The notes beneath the pieces were generated by a model. It was not told where the DNA came from. It did not search any database and saw only the letters and a program-made list of their open reading frames with translations. Source: a bacterium (GTDB lineage Bacteria; BMS3Abin14). Taken from it: a stretch of DNA of 64,000 nucleotides. Below are positions 9,114 to 17,383 of the stretch, in pieces. Both the position numbers and the translations under genes were made by a program. Each line of letters opens with the position of its first letter. Within the stretch, counting starts at the first letter, position 1. The stretch lies in contig CP070719.1 in the NCBI GenBank assembly GCA_020350725.1, forward strand, positions 66,160-130,159, in the 5' to 3' direction.

Positions 9114-9302
9114 ATGCCACTGTACGAATTCGAATGCCGCAAGTGCGGGGAGGTTTTCGACAGGATTATTTCCCTTTCCGAACGCGAGAAAGGGGAGGTC
9201 TCCTGCCCCAAGTGCGAGAGCCCTGATGTAAAACAGGTCCTCGGAGGGGGTACCTACAGCATCCAGGTCGGGCTGAAAGGTTATCGGGGAAAGGTGCGAT
9301 GA
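9114..9302 (+). CDS. FmdB-family zinc-ribbon protein
   Basis: The start at 9114 (MPLYEFEC) is the family's usual start; an upstream in-frame ATG at 8886 would add an unrelated 76 residues overlapping the exporter gene. The 62-residue protein has one zinc ribbon formed by CRKCG and CPKC, followed by a basic tail. FmdB-type proteins are small putative regulators found beside many unrelated genes. GAGGTGAA lies about 6 bases upstream of the ATG. Confidence 0.85.
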   Translation: MPLYEFECRKCGEVFDRIISLSEREKGEVSCPKCESPDVKQVLGGGTYSIQVGLKGYRGKVR

Positions 9303-9320
9303 GCCGACGTCAGGACACGG

Positions 9321-9773
9321 TTATTTCTGAACGCTGTTCGACCAGTGGATGTGGACGATCCGCCACCCCGCATCCGTATTCCTCAGGACCATGGTCTCTG
9401 TGGTGGCTACGGTGACCCTCTTCCCGCTGAGTTTTCCCTTGGTCTCATATCGGGACATCACCCACGCCGTATCATCCATAGCGTTGGCCTGCTGAGCGAC
9501 CAGATCCCGTTTGGACTTCTGGCTGAATTTCAGGTCCGCATCAAGGTGGCCCGACCCGTATTCGTCCCTCGACAGCTCCGCATGACCGTCCTCGAAAAGG
9601 ATGAGGTTGGGCGCGAGAAGATCCAGGGCACTTTCCCTGTCGCCCGCCGACAGGGCTCTGTGAAATGCCGCCACGGATTCGGCCGGTCCGTCAGCGGCCG
9701 CAGGCAGAACTCCGGTCAGGAGAAAGAGGGCTGCTGCGGCAAAAGAGAAAAGAGCCAGGGTAAAAGATCTCAT
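9321..9773 (-). CDS. Exported NTF2-like (SnoaL/DUF4440-type) protein
   Basis: From the ATG at 9773, which has GGGGAGGAA upstream, the protein is 150 residues. It begins with a signal peptide ending near LPAAADGP. The rest reads as a cone-shaped NTF2-like domain: SVAAFHRALSAGDRESALDLLAPN, then alternating strands, and the closing GWRIVHIHWS typical of DUF4440/SnoaL-like folds. These domains bind small molecules or act as scaffolds; no catalytic residues can be assigned. A longer reading from 9992 has no family resemblance and was not used. Confidence 0.75.
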   Translation of the reverse strand: MRSFTLALFSFAAAALFLLTGVLPAAADGPAESVAAFHRALSAGDRESALDLLAPNLILFEDGHAELSRDEYGSGHLDADLKFSQKSKRDLVAQQANAMDDTAWVMSRYETKGKLSGKRVTVATTETMVLRNTDAGWRIVHIHWSNSVQK

Positions 9774-10066
9774 CGATTCCTCCCCGTGTGGCGCTGTCGA
9801 AGCTGGGCAACGCCGACCCGCCACCTGCACGTAGCGACCGGTCAGGGTGTCGACAGCGAGAGATTGTTCCCGCAGAGGATAACGAAAACACGCAGGGTTA
9901 TCAATGACAACATCCTCGGCCGCGTCCCCGTCCGGCCCCCGCCCCTGTCTGGGGTCGGTGTCGGCAAACCGGCTGCGGCGGGAAGAGCGCATGTTGTGCC
10001 GTCAATACCGGACGAAGGCGTGTTAATATAATAGGAAACGGTCGAACATAACGGGCGGAGGCGAAA

Positions 10067-10438
10067 ATGCCGGACGAAGGGACAGGGACAGAAGCGGGAA
10101 AACAGAGGAAAGACGTAAGGGAATTGACCAAAAAGTTGACAGCTGTGGGGTGGGGCCTGTTCTTCATCTGGCTGGGGATCGCCCTTCTGTTCGATGCCGA
10201 GGTGGGATTCATCCTCGTGGGTGTGGGGCTCATCACCTTTATCATGCAGGCGGCCCGCAAATACTACGGCCTGGAATCGGAGACCTTCTGGATCGTCGTC
10301 GCGGTCCTCTTCATGGTCGTGGGGCTGTGGCAGATCCTCGATCTCAAACTCTCCCTCATGGCGGTTCTGCTGATCGTCGTCGGGGCCGCTCTCCTCGTCT
10401 CGGCCGCAAAGGGGAGACGGAAGGGGGAGGAAGGGTAG
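10067..10438 (+). CDS. Small four-helix membrane protein, unknown function
   Basis: A 123-residue protein with a charged, Gly/Glu/Lys-rich N-terminus and four closely packed hydrophobic segments between about residues 25 and 113 (WGLFFIWLGIALLF, VGFILVGVGLITFIM, FWIVVAVLFMVVGLW, MAVLLIVVGAALLV), ending in a basic tail. The repeated 'GxxFxxxG' pattern resembles the LiaF transmembrane/DUF5668-type modules found in envelope-stress proteins. A -10-like TATAAT lies at 10027-10032 but no good -35 is seen. The role is not predictable. Confidence 0.65.
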   Translation: MPDEGTGTEAGKQRKDVRELTKKLTAVGWGLFFIWLGIALLFDAEVGFILVGVGLITFIMQAARKYYGLESETFWIVVAVLFMVVGLWQILDLKLSLMAVLLIVVGAALLVSAAKGRRKGEEG

Positions 10439-10504
10439 GCCGAAGGGATACCCTGCGCCCTTCCCCCTTCCCGGGTCCGGTCATGCCGCCGGCCTCTGTC
10501 TTCC

Positions 10505-10533
10505 TTGCGGTTTGGTTTTGGCGGTGGTATAGA
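10505..10533 (+). promoter_or_regulatory. Candidate promoter of metF
   Basis: TTGCGG (10505-10510), 17-base spacer, TATAGA (10528-10533), about 100 bases upstream of the metF start. The -10 is close to consensus and the -35 only half matches. Confidence 0.45.
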
Positions 10534-10633
10534 TTGTCTCTTTCCCCGCGGAGGGCCTTGAGCGGCCCCCTTGCCCATCAATTCTTCCCCCTTTACCGGG
10601 TCGATACGGAACTTTCGGGAGCGCGAGGCCGGG

Positions 10634-11500
10634 ATGAAGATCAGTGACCTGTTCGGGAAAAAAAGGGTGCTCGTTTCCTTCGAGTTCTTCCCCCCAAAAG
10701 ACACCGAAAGCGAGACCATCCTCGACGAGACGGTCAGCAGGTTGAGGCGGTTCGAACCGGACTTCGTGTCGGTGACCTACGGCGCCGGGGGAAGGACGCG
10801 GGCCGGAACCATGTCCTGGACCCTGAGGATCAAGGAGAAATACGGCCAGAACGTCATGATGCATCTGACCTGCATCGCCTCGTCCAGAGAGGATATCGAT
10901 CGGATCATCTCAGACCTGAAGAGTGAGGACATCAGAAATGTGCTGGCCCTCAGAGGTGATCCGCCCAGGGATTTCCCCGCCCACGAGATCAGGGATGATT
11001 TCCAGTACGCCTATCAGCTCGTGGAATATCTTCGCAGCAAAAACGGTTTTTCCATCGGGGTAGCCGGCTATCCGGAGGGCCACGTGGAAGCTCCCTCCCT
11101 GGAAAAGGACATGGAATATCTGAAGCGGAAAGTGGACTCCGGTGCGGACTTCGTCATCACCCAGATCTTCTTCGACAACAGATACTTCTACGAATTCATG
11201 AACAGGGCCGCCCGGGAGAGGATCGGAGTGCCCATCGTCCCCGGCATCATGCCCATCATCAACCTGGGTCAGATCCAGAGATTCACCGATATGTGCGGAG
11301 CCACGGTGCCGGACCGCATTGTCCGGAACATGGAGGGCAGGAATGCCGCGGACATGTTCCGGGTCGGCGTTGACGGCGCCATCGACCAGTGCCGAGAGCT
11401 CCTGGAGTTCGGTGTCGCCGGCCTCCATTTCTATACCCTCAATCGAAACGGAGCCACCGAGGAGATCCTCGAGGAGATCATCACGGACGTCAGGGCCTGA
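10634..11500 (+). CDS. metF: 5,10-methylenetetrahydrofolate reductase
   Basis: The start MKISDLF at 10634 has GAGGCCGG upstream and matches the family's first strand. The 288-residue protein is the single-domain bacterial TIM-barrel flavoenzyme. Signature segments are visible: SFEFFPPK (the catalytic Glu lies in this segment), SVTYGAGG, HLTCI, LALRGDPP, and FVITQIFFDN. It reduces methylene-THF to methyl-THF for methionine synthesis or for the methyl branch of the Wood-Ljungdahl pathway. No MetV partner or other folate gene is adjacent, so the metabolic context is open. A hairpin follows the stop. Confidence 0.95.
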   Translation: MKISDLFGKKRVLVSFEFFPPKDTESETILDETVSRLRRFEPDFVSVTYGAGGRTRAGTMSWTLRIKEKYGQNVMMHLTCIASSREDIDRIISDLKSEDIRNVLALRGDPPRDFPAHEIRDDFQYAYQLVEYLRSKNGFSIGVAGYPEGHVEAPSLEKDMEYLKRKVDSGADFVITQIFFDNRYFYEFMNRAARERIGVPIVPGIMPIINLGQIQRFTDMCGATVPDRIVRNMEGRNAADMFRVGVDGAIDQCRELLEFGVAGLHFYTLNRNGATEEILEEIITDVRA

Positions 11501-11532
11501 CCGGGCAGGTCAAGATCGCTCGCCGCCGTCGC

Positions 11533-11558
11533 GAAAGCCGTCCTCCGGGGCGGCTTTC
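11533..11558. terminator. Hairpin between convergent metF and TIR-like genes
   Basis: GAAAGCCG and CGGCTTTC form an 8-base stem around a 10-base loop. It lies between converging genes and could end transcription from both sides. There is no long T-run beyond the stem. Confidence 0.55.
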
Positions 11559-11588
11559 ACGTCTGGAAAGGTACCTGGTGGGCTTGGT

Positions 11589-12515
11589 TTATTCGAACAG
11601 GACGTTGGCGTCCACCCGATGGCCGGCTGCCTTGAGCAGCTTGATGAGGTTGATCTGCCACCCGCCGTCGGCCTGATAGGGCAAATAGGCGACGCCGAAG
11701 AACCCGGTTGGAACATCACTGGGCCTGTCTCCCCCGTGGAGGACGGCGACCCTGCCCTGTCCGAGCCTGCCGACGAGGTATCCGAGTTCGAAGATGATGT
11801 CCTGCCGGTGCCTCGGCTTGGCGATCTTGGCGGTGAGCCCCGGCAGGCCGCTCCTGTCGTCGGAGGGCAGTATGATCAGACAGAAACCAAGATCGGGCAG
11901 GGCCGCGATCCCCTCGATCTGGGATGCGGAGGATGACTGGGTTTCATCGATCATTGTCGCCTCGACACCGAGCTTGTCGAGAAGACTGACCACGGAAAGG
12001 GTCATCTCGTCTTCCCTGGTGTGGAGCAGGAGGACACCCCTGTTCTCTTCCGGGGCGGGCCCCTCTGCCGGGGGGGGAGGTGGTGCGGCCGGCACCCTCG
12101 GCGCCTCCGGAGCCTTGGTCTTTGGGGCCGGCTTTTCCTCCACCAGGTCCTCTGCCTTGATCTCCAGGATCGCTCCACCCGCCCCGGACGGGAGGTCGTC
12201 GATGGCCGCCAGGATCTCCTCCAGCTGGGCGATGGCCTTGGGAATTCCCATCTCGAATTTCATCTGCTTTTCCGCGTGGGAATCCCTCAGGCTGACGTGG
12301 CCCATGAAGACCCTGAAAGCGCCGAACCTTTCCTGCTCGGGCGAATCCTCACCGAAGACGCCGGCGACAGTAGCGGCGACGGTCCGCTGCAGATCTTCGA
12401 TCTCAGGGCTGTCGAAAGGGACGATCTTGGGATCGATGAAGCGGAGCTGGTCAAGGACCGAGGTAATGGTCTGTCTGCCTCTGTCGACGGATATCCTGCC
12501 CACGGCCGCTCCCAT
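11589..12515 (-). CDS. TIR-like nucleotide-binding protein (PF10137 type, CAP12/Pycsar-effector related)
   Basis: From the ATG at 12515 the protein has 308 residues (an in-frame TTG at 12563 would add 16). Residues 1-110 are a mainly helical domain, followed by a proline-rich linker (PAPKTKAPEAP, AAPPPPPAEG). Residues 165-305 match the PF10137 TIR-like fold: GVLLLHTREDEM, GLGFC-type strand ALPDLGFCLIILPSDD, then PRHRQDIIFELGYLVGRLG, VAVLHGGD, and YLPYQADGGWQINLIKLLKAAG. The glutamate in FELGY is the candidate catalytic residue. Family members occur as NAD-cleaving effectors in anti-phage systems (CBASS, Pycsar), but no nucleotide cyclase, STING or other partner is beside it, so its trigger is unknown. 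It converges on metF and overlaps nothing when the ATG is used. Confidence 0.82.
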   Translation of the reverse strand: MGAAVGRISVDRGRQTITSVLDQLRFIDPKIVPFDSPEIEDLQRTVAATVAGVFGEDSPEQERFGAFRVFMGHVSLRDSHAEKQMKFEMGIPKAIAQLEEILAAIDDLPSGAGGAILEIKAEDLVEEKPAPKTKAPEAPRVPAAPPPPPAEGPAPEENRGVLLLHTREDEMTLSVVSLLDKLGVEATMIDETQSSSASQIEGIAALPDLGFCLIILPSDDRSGLPGLTAKIAKPRHRQDIIFELGYLVGRLGQGRVAVLHGGDRPSDVPTGFFGVAYLPYQADGGWQINLIKLLKAAGHRVDANVLFE

Positions 12516-12773
12516 GTCTCCGGCCCCTGCCGGGGAGAATGAGTGACGCACTCTACCGGACAATCTGGTTCTATTGTAACGACCATTACCCTGTTTTGCC
12601 AGCGAAAGAGGGTCTTTCTGAGGCAGGCGGCCGTAACGAAGGAAGGACAGGGTGTATTGCGCACCGCGTCTGTTTTTCCTACAATTAACCCGGGTTCACG
12701 GTTTTTGACCGGAGGCCCCCCGGGTCGCATACTCCGGACCGGGGCCTTCGAGCGGCCAGAGGGGGCTTTGCCC

Positions 12774-13694
12774 GTGAAGAGCACCCTGCTGAGCAGTAGC
12801 TTTCTCGCCCTGCTCCTCTTCCTGCCGGCCCAGGTTGTCGCCGGGGCTCTGGAGCAGGGGGTCGACGCCTATGATCGCCAGGAGTTCGAGCTTGCCCTTT
12901 CCCTTCTCGAGCCCCTTGCAGCGGAAGGTCTCCCGGAGGCACAGCACTATCTGGGCAACATGTACGCCTCCGGCGGGGGTGTTGTCCAGGATTTCACCGA
13001 AGCCCTTAAGTGGTGGTCTCTGGCCGCGGCTCAGGATCATACGGCCTCTCAGTACAACCTGGCATATCTCTATCATGACGGTCTCGGTGTCCCGGCCGAC
13101 ATTGACAGGGCTCTGGAATGGTACCGCCGCGCCGCGTCACACGGTGAACCGAACGCCCTGTATACTCTCGGACAGATGTATGCAGTCGGGGAAGGCGTTC
13201 CACAGAGCCGCACCGAGGCCAAGCGTTATTGGCAGGATGCTGCAAACAGGGGCGATCCCGATGCCCAATACGACCTGGGCCTTCTGTACAGCGAGGAGGA
13301 TGGCCGGGATCAGGCGGCGGCGCTGGGCTGGTTCCTCAGGGCGGCAGAGCAGGGGCATCCCTATGCCCAGTACCGCGCGGGTACCAGCTATTACGAGGGA
13401 CGAGGGTGCACCGCAGATCCGCGAAGGGCCTTTGATTGGCTCAAGAAGGCGGCCGAACAGGGGGTCCCTGACGCCCAGGCCGACGTCGCAGCCATGTACG
13501 CACGGGGCGTGGGGGCACCCCTGGACATCTCGGCCGCCGTAACGTGGTATCATCGGGCCGGCCGATCCCTCCTGTCGGACGGGAGGAGGGACGAAGCCAT
13601 GGAGATCCTGGACATGATCGCCGAGACCGATCCGGGCAGCGACTCCTACCGGAAACTCTACACCGAGATCTTCGGCGGGGCGTCGGCCCCTTGA
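12774..13694 (+). CDS. Exported Sel1-like repeat protein
   Basis: The GTG at 12774 gives 306 residues beginning with a signal peptide (MKSTLLSSSFLALLLFLPAQVVAG; cleavage near residue 24) and avoids overlap with the TIR-like gene that the longer reading would create. Seven or more Sel1-type repeats of about 36 residues follow, each with the form A-x-Y-x-LGxMYxxGxGVxxDxxxAxxWxxxAAxxG (for example PEAQHYLGNMYASGGGV and PNALYTLGQMYAVGEGV). The fold is a superhelical scaffold for protein contacts in the periplasm. A cytosolic Sel1 protein lies at 23862. The partner is unknown. Confidence 0.88.
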   Translation: MKSTLLSSSFLALLLFLPAQVVAGALEQGVDAYDRQEFELALSLLEPLAAEGLPEAQHYLGNMYASGGGVVQDFTEALKWWSLAAAQDHTASQYNLAYLYHDGLGVPADIDRALEWYRRAASHGEPNALYTLGQMYAVGEGVPQSRTEAKRYWQDAANRGDPDAQYDLGLLYSEEDGRDQAAALGWFLRAAEQGHPYAQYRAGTSYYEGRGCTADPRRAFDWLKKAAEQGVPDAQADVAAMYARGVGAPLDISAAVTWYHRAGRSLLSDGRRDEAMEILDMIAETDPGSDSYRKLYTEIFGGASAP

Positions 13695-13777
13695 CGCGTC
13701 GTCCGGGACCGTGACAGGGGGGGGCTCTCCCCAGCGCCGGGGAAGCTGGGGATGACCGGGGCAAGAGGTTATCGATC

Positions 13778-13972
13778 ATGACGTTCTGCGACTTTCTGTG
13801 TGTCTATGCCAAGCCGGCCAGGTCGGAGCTCGACGGAGGCCGTTCCTGCATGACCTTTACGGCCATCTATTGTGAGCTCCACGACAGACATGTCGCGAAG
13901 GCCCAGCCCTGCCGGGAAAAGATCCAGAGAGACCTCGACAGGACCGGAGAGGACGGCGGGGAGAAGGCTTGA
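13778..13972 (+). CDS. Small cysteine-rich protein, conserved-looking, unknown function
   Basis: A 64-residue protein from the ATG at 13778, with AGAGGT about 9 bases upstream. Four or five cysteines are spaced in the pattern CDFLC, GGRSC, AIYC and QPC, followed by a charged tail. The layout (a CxxxC start, then 'SCxTFxxxYC' and a final PC before a KxQxDL helix) looks like a metal-binding or disulfide micro-domain. I recognise the general pattern from small hypothetical proteins of deltaproteobacteria but cannot name a family. No signal peptide is evident. Confidence 0.6.
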   Translation: MTFCDFLCVYAKPARSELDGGRSCMTFTAIYCELHDRHVAKAQPCREKIQRDLDRTGEDGGEKA

Positions 13973-14119
13973 GGTCCCAGGACCGGGCCAAGGCCGGCCT
14001 TTACTTCCCTGTCGGCCCCCGCTAGACTGCTGTTCTCGGGCGACCGGACTCCGTGTCGGAGCCGTCCCCGTCTCGACTGGCGCTAAGGGTTGTCCACAAC
14101 ATACTCGGAGGTTGTCTCG

Positions 14120-14446
14120 ATGATCAGGATAGGGAGGATGGGAATACTGGCTGCAGCTCTTGTCCTGGGGCAGGCCCTGGCCGCCCTGCCGGCACTTGCC
14201 GATGATGTCATTCCCGTCAAGATCGAGGGGGATATCGTCCACAGGGACGGCCGATACGTGTTTACCCCCAAAAAGGTGATCGTGTTGTCCCAGGCGTGTG
14301 ACGAGATCGAGGGGTCCCTCTACCGGAGGTCCTATGAACTGACCCCGGAGGAGGTCAAGATCGAAGTCGTCTTCCAGGGTGAGGCGTTGAAGACGCTGGA
14401 CAGGTGCCGCAAGGAGAGACCTCCGGCAGACAAGGGGGATCAATGA
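14120..14446 (+). CDS. Small exported protein, unknown function
   Basis: Start at the ATG 14120, directly served by GGAGGT at 14107-14112. The 108-residue protein has a signal peptide (MIRIGRMGILAAALVLGQAL, cleavage near ALPALA/DD) and a mature part of about 80 residues containing strands VIPVKIEGDIV and YVFTPKKVIVL, two cysteines (QACDE and DRCRK) that could form a disulfide, and a charged end. No family was recognised. It lies between the small Cys-rich gene and the ATPase gene on the same strand. Confidence 0.6.
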   Translation: MIRIGRMGILAAALVLGQALAALPALADDVIPVKIEGDIVHRDGRYVFTPKKVIVLSQACDEIEGSLYRRSYELTPEEVKIEVVFQGEALKTLDRCRKERPPADKGDQ

Positions 14447-14587
14447 TCCTGCCGGACCGGCTTGACGGCTCCTCCCCCTCTGGCAGGCCGAAGCCCCTGT
14501 GGACGATCACGGTCCGGGGGGCCGGATGGCGGGGCCCGGATGGCCGCCGGGCCGGCGACGTTCGCTCCCCAGAGGTCATGGAAGATA

Positions 14588-15349
14588 ATGGTCCGCCCGG
14601 GCAATCCTGACCACGGGAGGCATCCGCCGATCCACCTCGGAGGAATAGGGATCTCCCATGACAGATACCCCACCCGGGATCATCATCCGTTCAACCTCGA
14701 GATCCTGCAGAACACATCCAGACTGATCTTCTCCTCACCGGTCACGTTCTTTGCCGGCGAGAACGGGTCCGGCAAGTCCACCCTCCTCCGTGGCATCTGC
14801 CTGAGCTGCGGCATTCACATATGGGAGAGCGAGCGACGCAGGCGCCTCGAGCCCAACCGATACGAGGGCAGACTGCACGAGGCGATTGACGTCCAGTGGA
14901 GCAGCCAAGGGGTTCCTGGTGCGTTCTTCGCGTCCGAGATCTTCAGGGATTTTTCCCAGGCGTTGGACGAGTTCGCGGCGGCGGATCCGGGCTTCCTTCG
15001 CTACTTCGGCGGCAGATCCCTTGTCAGCCAGTCTCACGGTCAGTCCATCATGTCCTATTTCAGGTCACGGTGCCGGATCGAGGGCCTGTACCTCCTCGAT
15101 GAACCGGAGACGGCGCTGTCGCCGCGGAGCCAGATCCAACTCCTGCGGATCCTGGCCGGAGCCTGCCGGGGTGGGGGAGCCCAGTTCATCATAGCCAGCC
15201 ACTCGCCCATCCTGCTGTCCTGCCCCGGAGCCCTGATCTACAGCTTCGACGGCGACGCAGTCGAGCCCATTTCCTATGAGGAGACCGATCACTACCGGGT
15301 CTACCATGATTTCATGCTGGACAGAAACAGGTACCTCGCCGGCCCGTGA
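14588..15349 (+). CDS. ABC-type AAA ATPase, stand-alone (predicted ATPase)
   Basis: With the ATG at 14588 the protein has 253 residues; the upstream extension to 14462 is Pro/Gly-rich and not family-like. It has Walker A GENGSGKST (about residues 58-66), an ABC-like signature in SQSHGQS, Walker B LYLLDEPE, a D-loop region and the switch histidine in IIASHSPIL. There are no membrane segments and no permease nearby, so it is not a transporter subunit. The closest class is the OLD/RecF-like predicted ATPases, which act in DNA repair, toxin-antitoxin or defence settings. The TIR-like gene is 2 kb upstream on the other strand; a link is not shown. Confidence 0.8.
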   Translation: MVRPGNPDHGRHPPIHLGGIGISHDRYPTRDHHPFNLEILQNTSRLIFSSPVTFFAGENGSGKSTLLRGICLSCGIHIWESERRRRLEPNRYEGRLHEAIDVQWSSQGVPGAFFASEIFRDFSQALDEFAAADPGFLRYFGGRSLVSQSHGQSIMSYFRSRCRIEGLYLLDEPETALSPRSQIQLLRILAGACRGGGAQFIIASHSPILLSCPGALIYSFDGDAVEPISYEETDHYRVYHDFMLDRNRYLAGP

Positions 15350-15377
15350 AGGTCTTGTCGGCAAGGGGCGATCGCCA

Positions 15378-15510
15378 ACCCCTGATCTCCAATCTCCAAT
15401 GTCTAATGTCTAATGCTCCAATCTCTATTGCTCTAATGCTCCAATGTCTAATGCTCCAATGTCTAATGCTCTAATCTCTAATGTCTAATCTCCAGCCTCT
15501 AACGTCTCAC
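15378..15510. repeat. Low-complexity array of CTCCAAT/TCTAATG words
   Basis: About 130 bases built from short words such as CTCCAAT, GTCTAATG, GCTCCAAT and CTCTAAT repeated in shuffled order. It fills the spacer between the ATPase gene and the converging FtrB-like gene. There are no spacers of constant length, so it is not a CRISPR. Confidence 0.8.
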
Positions 15511-15517
15511 TCCACCT

Positions 15518-16048
15518 TCACATAAACCGGTCAAAGCGGTCCCCTTCCGCGTGGCAGATGGGACAGGTCTCGGGCGGTGTATGGCGCGCACAGAGGTATC
15601 CGCACACCCGGCACCTCCAGACCGGGTAGGCCAGGCCGGAGGATGCCGGGTGGTCGGTGTTCTCCCTTCCGGCCCGTTTCTGCCCCTCGGGGGGGCGCCG
15701 CTCCGGGATCGGCCCGGCCTGCCCCCTGCCCTCAGCGATATCGGCCGATACGTAAAGGGCACAGTAGCAGGACCCGAATTCAGCCAGGTCGGGATCCCTG
15801 TAATCACAGGGGCAGATGATGTCGAGGTCGCGCTCCCGTTGGCCGTCGGCGAGACGACAGGGGCAGGCCATGTAGCCGTAGCGCTCCTGGTTGACAAGCA
15901 GGCTTCGGACGAGCTCCATCGTGAAGGGTCTGTCAGGATTGAGGTGATATCCTCCTGCCGAGGCGTTCTCGATGAGCTCCCGGTATGCTTCCTCCACCCG
16001 GCGGGAGGAAGGCTCCTCCATCGACTCCCTCCGGTCCCTGTTCTTCAT
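15518..16048 (-). CDS. ftrB: Ferredoxin:thioredoxin reductase catalytic-subunit homologue fused to a rubredoxin-like domain
   Basis: Start at the ATG 16048, which overlaps the stop of the glutaredoxin gene as ATGA. The 176-residue protein has an FtrB domain with the cluster-and-disulfide cysteines as CPC, ICPC and CYC (about residues 53-86), then a linker and a C-terminal rubredoxin-like knuckle pair (WRCRVCGYLC and CPICHAEG). FtrB uses a 4Fe-4S cluster to pass electrons one at a time to a thioredoxin disulfide. The usual CHC motif reads CYC here and the spacings are 14 and 12 residues. The fused rubredoxin domain presumably delivers electrons directly. Coupling to glutaredoxin suggests that protein as redox partner, an inference. 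Confidence 0.88.
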   Translation of the reverse strand: MKNRDRRESMEEPSSRRVEEAYRELIENASAGGYHLNPDRPFTMELVRSLLVNQERYGYMACPCRLADGQRERDLDIICPCDYRDPDLAEFGSCYCALYVSADIAEGRGQAGPIPERRPPEGQKRAGRENTDHPASSGLAYPVWRCRVCGYLCARHTPPETCPICHAEGDRFDRFM

Positions 16049-16326
16049 TTGGAGACCATTTCCTGGAGCCTGTCGGGATCGAAGCCGACCAGACACTCCG
16101 ATCCGTTGACCACCACTGTGGGATAGGAACAGCGGGGATTCCACCGCTTCAGTTCCTCCAGCGCCCGGGTCTTCTCCTCCGGTGGAAGAAGGTCCACGTC
16201 AACGTAAGTGTATTCCAGGCCGGCATCGTTCAGCCAGGCCTTCGTCTTTCGACACCACCCGCAGGTGCTGAGAGTATACAGAAAGATCTTTCCTCTGTCG
16301 GTTCCGGGAACGTGGACCTTCTCCAT
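16045..16326 (-). CDS. Glutaredoxin-like protein
   Basis: From the ATG at 16326, with a strong GGAGG site upstream, the protein has 93 residues. It shows the thioredoxin fold start FLYTLSTCGWCRKTKAWL with active-site CGWC, then LEYTYVDVDLL, the cis-proline region CSYPTVVVNG and a C-terminal GFDPDRLQEM. It belongs to the glutaredoxin/NrdH group. It is translationally coupled (4-base overlap) to the FtrB-rubredoxin gene downstream, which could reduce it instead of glutathione. Confidence 0.9.
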   Translation of the reverse strand: MEKVHVPGTDRGKIFLYTLSTCGWCRKTKAWLNDAGLEYTYVDVDLLPPEEKTRALEELKRWNPRCSYPTVVVNGSECLVGFDPDRLQEMVSK

Positions 16327-16481
16327 TGACAACCTCCGGGCTGTTTGAGTGCTGGCAGGGGAGGGCGGGGCGAACTCCATCCCCGGCTCCTGGTTTTTCC
16401 CAAAGTATATTACAGACAGAGCCCTCCTTCCACCCGTTCGACCCTCCTGCCTGACAGGTCATCCCTGTCGGCCCGGAAGCG

Positions 16482-17036
16482 TCACCAGAAATGGTAGACA
16501 TAGGATACGGTCACTTCGGTAGTGGCCGTCTCCAGGTCGAGGACGAGGGTGGTTCCGTCGATTTTGAGGTCGCCCGGGAAGGGGTGGTAACGGAGGGCCC
16601 ACTGGATAACTCCCCTCGGGCCGACGATGAGGTCGAAGCCGCCCGCCGCGGAGAATCCAAGACCTTCCATGCCGGCATCCAGGCCCTCCCACTCGAGCGA
16701 ATGGTGGCTGAGGTAGATCGATGCCCAGGGGGTCAATTTCTTCGCCTTCAGGTCCACGAAGTCCAGGCGGGGACCGAGGCCGAGAATGCCGTAGGTCAGA
16801 TCCGAGGTGACGAACCCCGAGAAGACGCAATCCATCGAGAGGCGCCTGTTGAACCTCAGTCCGCCGTTGATGACCAGGCCGGAACCCTCTGTCCCGTCCG
16901 CGAGAGTACGCTCATCACTGGTAACGGACCCGAATTCGAGCCCGCCCCCCAGATACCAGGTCGGTTGAGGAAAGGCCGTCGTGGCTGACAGGGCCAGAGC
17001 TGCCAGAGACATCATCAGGCTCGAGAGACGCTGCAT
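16482..17036 (-). CDS. Outer-membrane beta-barrel-type protein
   Basis: A 184-residue protein with a signal peptide (to about residue 24, SATTAFPQ) and alternating hydrophobic strands rich in Gly and aromatics (WYLGGGLEFG, LVINGGLRFN, YGILGLGPRLDFV). It ends EVTVSYVYHFW, an aromatic C-terminus as used for Bam-dependent insertion. The size fits an eight-strand barrel of the OmpW/OmpA type. A GGGAGGAAA site precedes the ATG. No specific function can be assigned. Confidence 0.72.
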   Translation of the reverse strand: MQRLSSLMMSLAALALSATTAFPQPTWYLGGGLEFGSVTSDERTLADGTEGSGLVINGGLRFNRRLSMDCVFSGFVTSDLTYGILGLGPRLDFVDLKAKKLTPWASIYLSHHSLEWEGLDAGMEGLGFSAAGGFDLIVGPRGVIQWALRYHPFPGDLKIDGTTLVLDLETATTEVTVSYVYHFW

Positions 17037-17383
17037 TTTTCCTCCCTTCCCGTTCGGTTTGGTGCGCGAGGACCCCGCCCTCGCTTCCTTGCCGGGGACT
17101 TACAATGTTCGTGCCAGGAGAAGAGAAAGGGCGGTGTCCCTAACTGCTTGATTTTGTGAAGGTTGTCGGGCCGGACTCTTCCCGCCCACCGGGGTGCTGT
17201 GAAGAGGGCTTCTCAAACGGTATGCTGAAGTGCGAAGCGATCCGCACACGCCGCCGGACGGGGGAGCCGCTTTCAATCCTCAGGGGGCAGAAAAGGCTGT
17301 ATGTGGTACAATGACAACAGGTGGTCAATCGGGGGGAGCACCGGGTCCGGTAGGCAACCCATGTTATGACGGGAGGTGATGTC
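17037..17383. other. Intergenic region without a recognisable gene
   Basis: The 347 bases between the divergent barrel gene and the EF-Tu-like gene hold no supported coding sequence. A -10-like TACAAT is at 17307-17312 and a GGGAGGTG ribosome site at 17371-17378. No -35, hairpin or repeat stands out. Confidence 0.5.

Noticed and set aside
11589-15349. A CBASS or Pycsar operon around the TIR-like gene
   Set aside because: No cyclase or oligonucleotide-binding partner; neighbours are metF, Sel1, small proteins and an ATPase on opposite strands.
15378-15510. Possible CRISPR array
   Set aside because: Units are 6-8 bases and in shuffled order, with no repeats and spacers of constant length, and no cas genes are in the window.
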